Position numbers and translations under genes: made by a program
Part shown: piece after piece, positions 63,826 through 64,000 of the stretch
How positions within the stretch are numbered: the first letter of the stretch is position 1
How the letters are laid out: every line of letters begins with the position of its first letter
From: Nostoc sp. CCCryo 231-06
Lineage (GTDB): Bacteria; Cyanobacteriota; Cyanobacteriia; Cyanobacteriales; Nostocaceae
Direction: 5' to 3'
DNA length: 64,000 bases
Assembly: GCA_023522315.1 (NCBI GenBank)
Contig: JAHCSU010000096.1
Coordinates: 1-64,000, forward strand
The notes under the pieces: generated by a model
The model's database searches: none
The model's input: the letters and a program-made list of their open reading frames with translations, nothing else
Told to the model about the DNA's origin: nothing

Positions 63826-64000
63826 TTATTTATCACTCAAAATTGTGTAAGCATCATTAACTAAGTGCATTTTCTCTTGTGCTTGTTTTAGTAGTTGCGG
63901 CTGATTCACAAACAAATCTGGATGCCATTTTTTTACTAAAGTTCGATAAGCCTGCTTTACCTCAGCCTGAGAAGCATTTGCTTGCAATCCTAAAATGCTG
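63826..64000 (-). CDS. J-domain (DnaJ) protein, partial
   Basis: The minus strand from the window's right edge reads SILGLQANASQAEVKQAYRTLVKKWHPDLFVNQPQLLKQAQEKMHLVNDAYTILSDK, then a stop. The HPD motif (WHPD) marks a J-domain at the C-terminus, which stimulates an Hsp70 ATPase. The N-terminus is outside the window, so whether this is a short J-protein or a C-terminal J-domain of a longer one is unknown. Below the track cutoff. Confidence 0.8.
   Translation of the reverse strand, partial: SILGLQANASQAEVKQAYRTLVKKWHPDLFVNQPQLLKQAQEKMHLVNDAYTILSDK

Noticed and set aside
1-64000. tRNA genes
   Set aside because: No cloverleaf with a GGTTCxAxTCC T-arm was recognised by eye on either strand; a tRNAscan run would settle this.

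Overview
The window looks like chromosomal DNA of a filamentous, probably heterocyst-forming cyanobacterium of the Nostoc/Calothrix/Tolypothrix type. The evidence is the very frequent HIP1 octamer GCGATCGC, a fraC-fraD-fraE septal-junction operon, a hormogonium-polysaccharide (Hps) type cluster, a bilin-producing heme oxygenase, an ABA4-like carotenoid gene, and many short repeats of the kind common in Nostocales (MITE-like elements, heptamer and 21-bp tandem repeats). I see no rRNA, tRNA, CRISPR array or intact transposase gene.

Layout. 0-9.4 kb: a LuxR-HTH/NB-ARC/WD40 STAND protein overlapping a class I glutamine-amidotransferase-like hydrolase gene, small membrane proteins including a TRADD-N-associated 2TM protein, and several decayed genes (ChaB, GNAT-like, and a coiled-coil membrane protein with a nonsense codon). 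9.5-21 kb: mixed metabolism (nucleoside phosphorylase, aspartyl protease, hydrolases, an HCF173-like SDR/CIA30 protein, a HugZ-type heme-utilisation protein, a GAF-LuxR regulator, DUF3386) with more truncated genes (AhpD-like, Coq4-like, zinc-metalloprotease tail, Na/Pi symporter). 21.8-25.1 kb: a pentapeptide-repeat protein and fraCDE. 25.3-28 kb: a tandem-domain corrinoid adenosyltransferase and a HigB/HigA-type toxin-antitoxin pair with a metallopeptidase-bearing antitoxin. 28.2-33.4 kb: a large hybrid histidine kinase coupled to a REC-GGDEF regulator. 34.2-37.1 kb: ABA4-like protein, CobW-type GTPase, heme oxygenase. 37.8-49.5 kb: an exopolysaccharide region (PIG-L deacetylase, glmM, HpsL-like polymerase and six glycosyltransferase-type genes). 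49.5-51.9 kb: ParDE-type pair, 1-Cys peroxiredoxin, Uma2-type protein. 51.9-64 kb: a metal (probably copper) resistance region consisting of sensor kinase, response regulator, DUF2808 protein, lipoprotein, RND pump and adaptor, and a double-DUF305 protein.

The most striking structure is at 51.9-56.3 kb. A complete restriction-modification cassette, with a BamHI-family endonuclease, a beta-class methyltransferase and an HTH regulator, sits between the genes of a response regulator/sensor kinase pair. It is flanked by the decayed ends of a MazEF-like module and by a 21-bp tandem repeat. In the same region three copies of an ATGAA-N6-ATGAA direct repeat (TTCAT-N6-TTCAT in the gene sense) lie upstream of the DUF305 gene, the RND adaptor gene and the DUF2808 gene, which suggests one shared response-regulator operon signal.

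At least four families of MITE-like elements with terminal inverted repeats are present. One has five copies. One of these ends a single base before a start codon, and another contains the stop codon of glmM.
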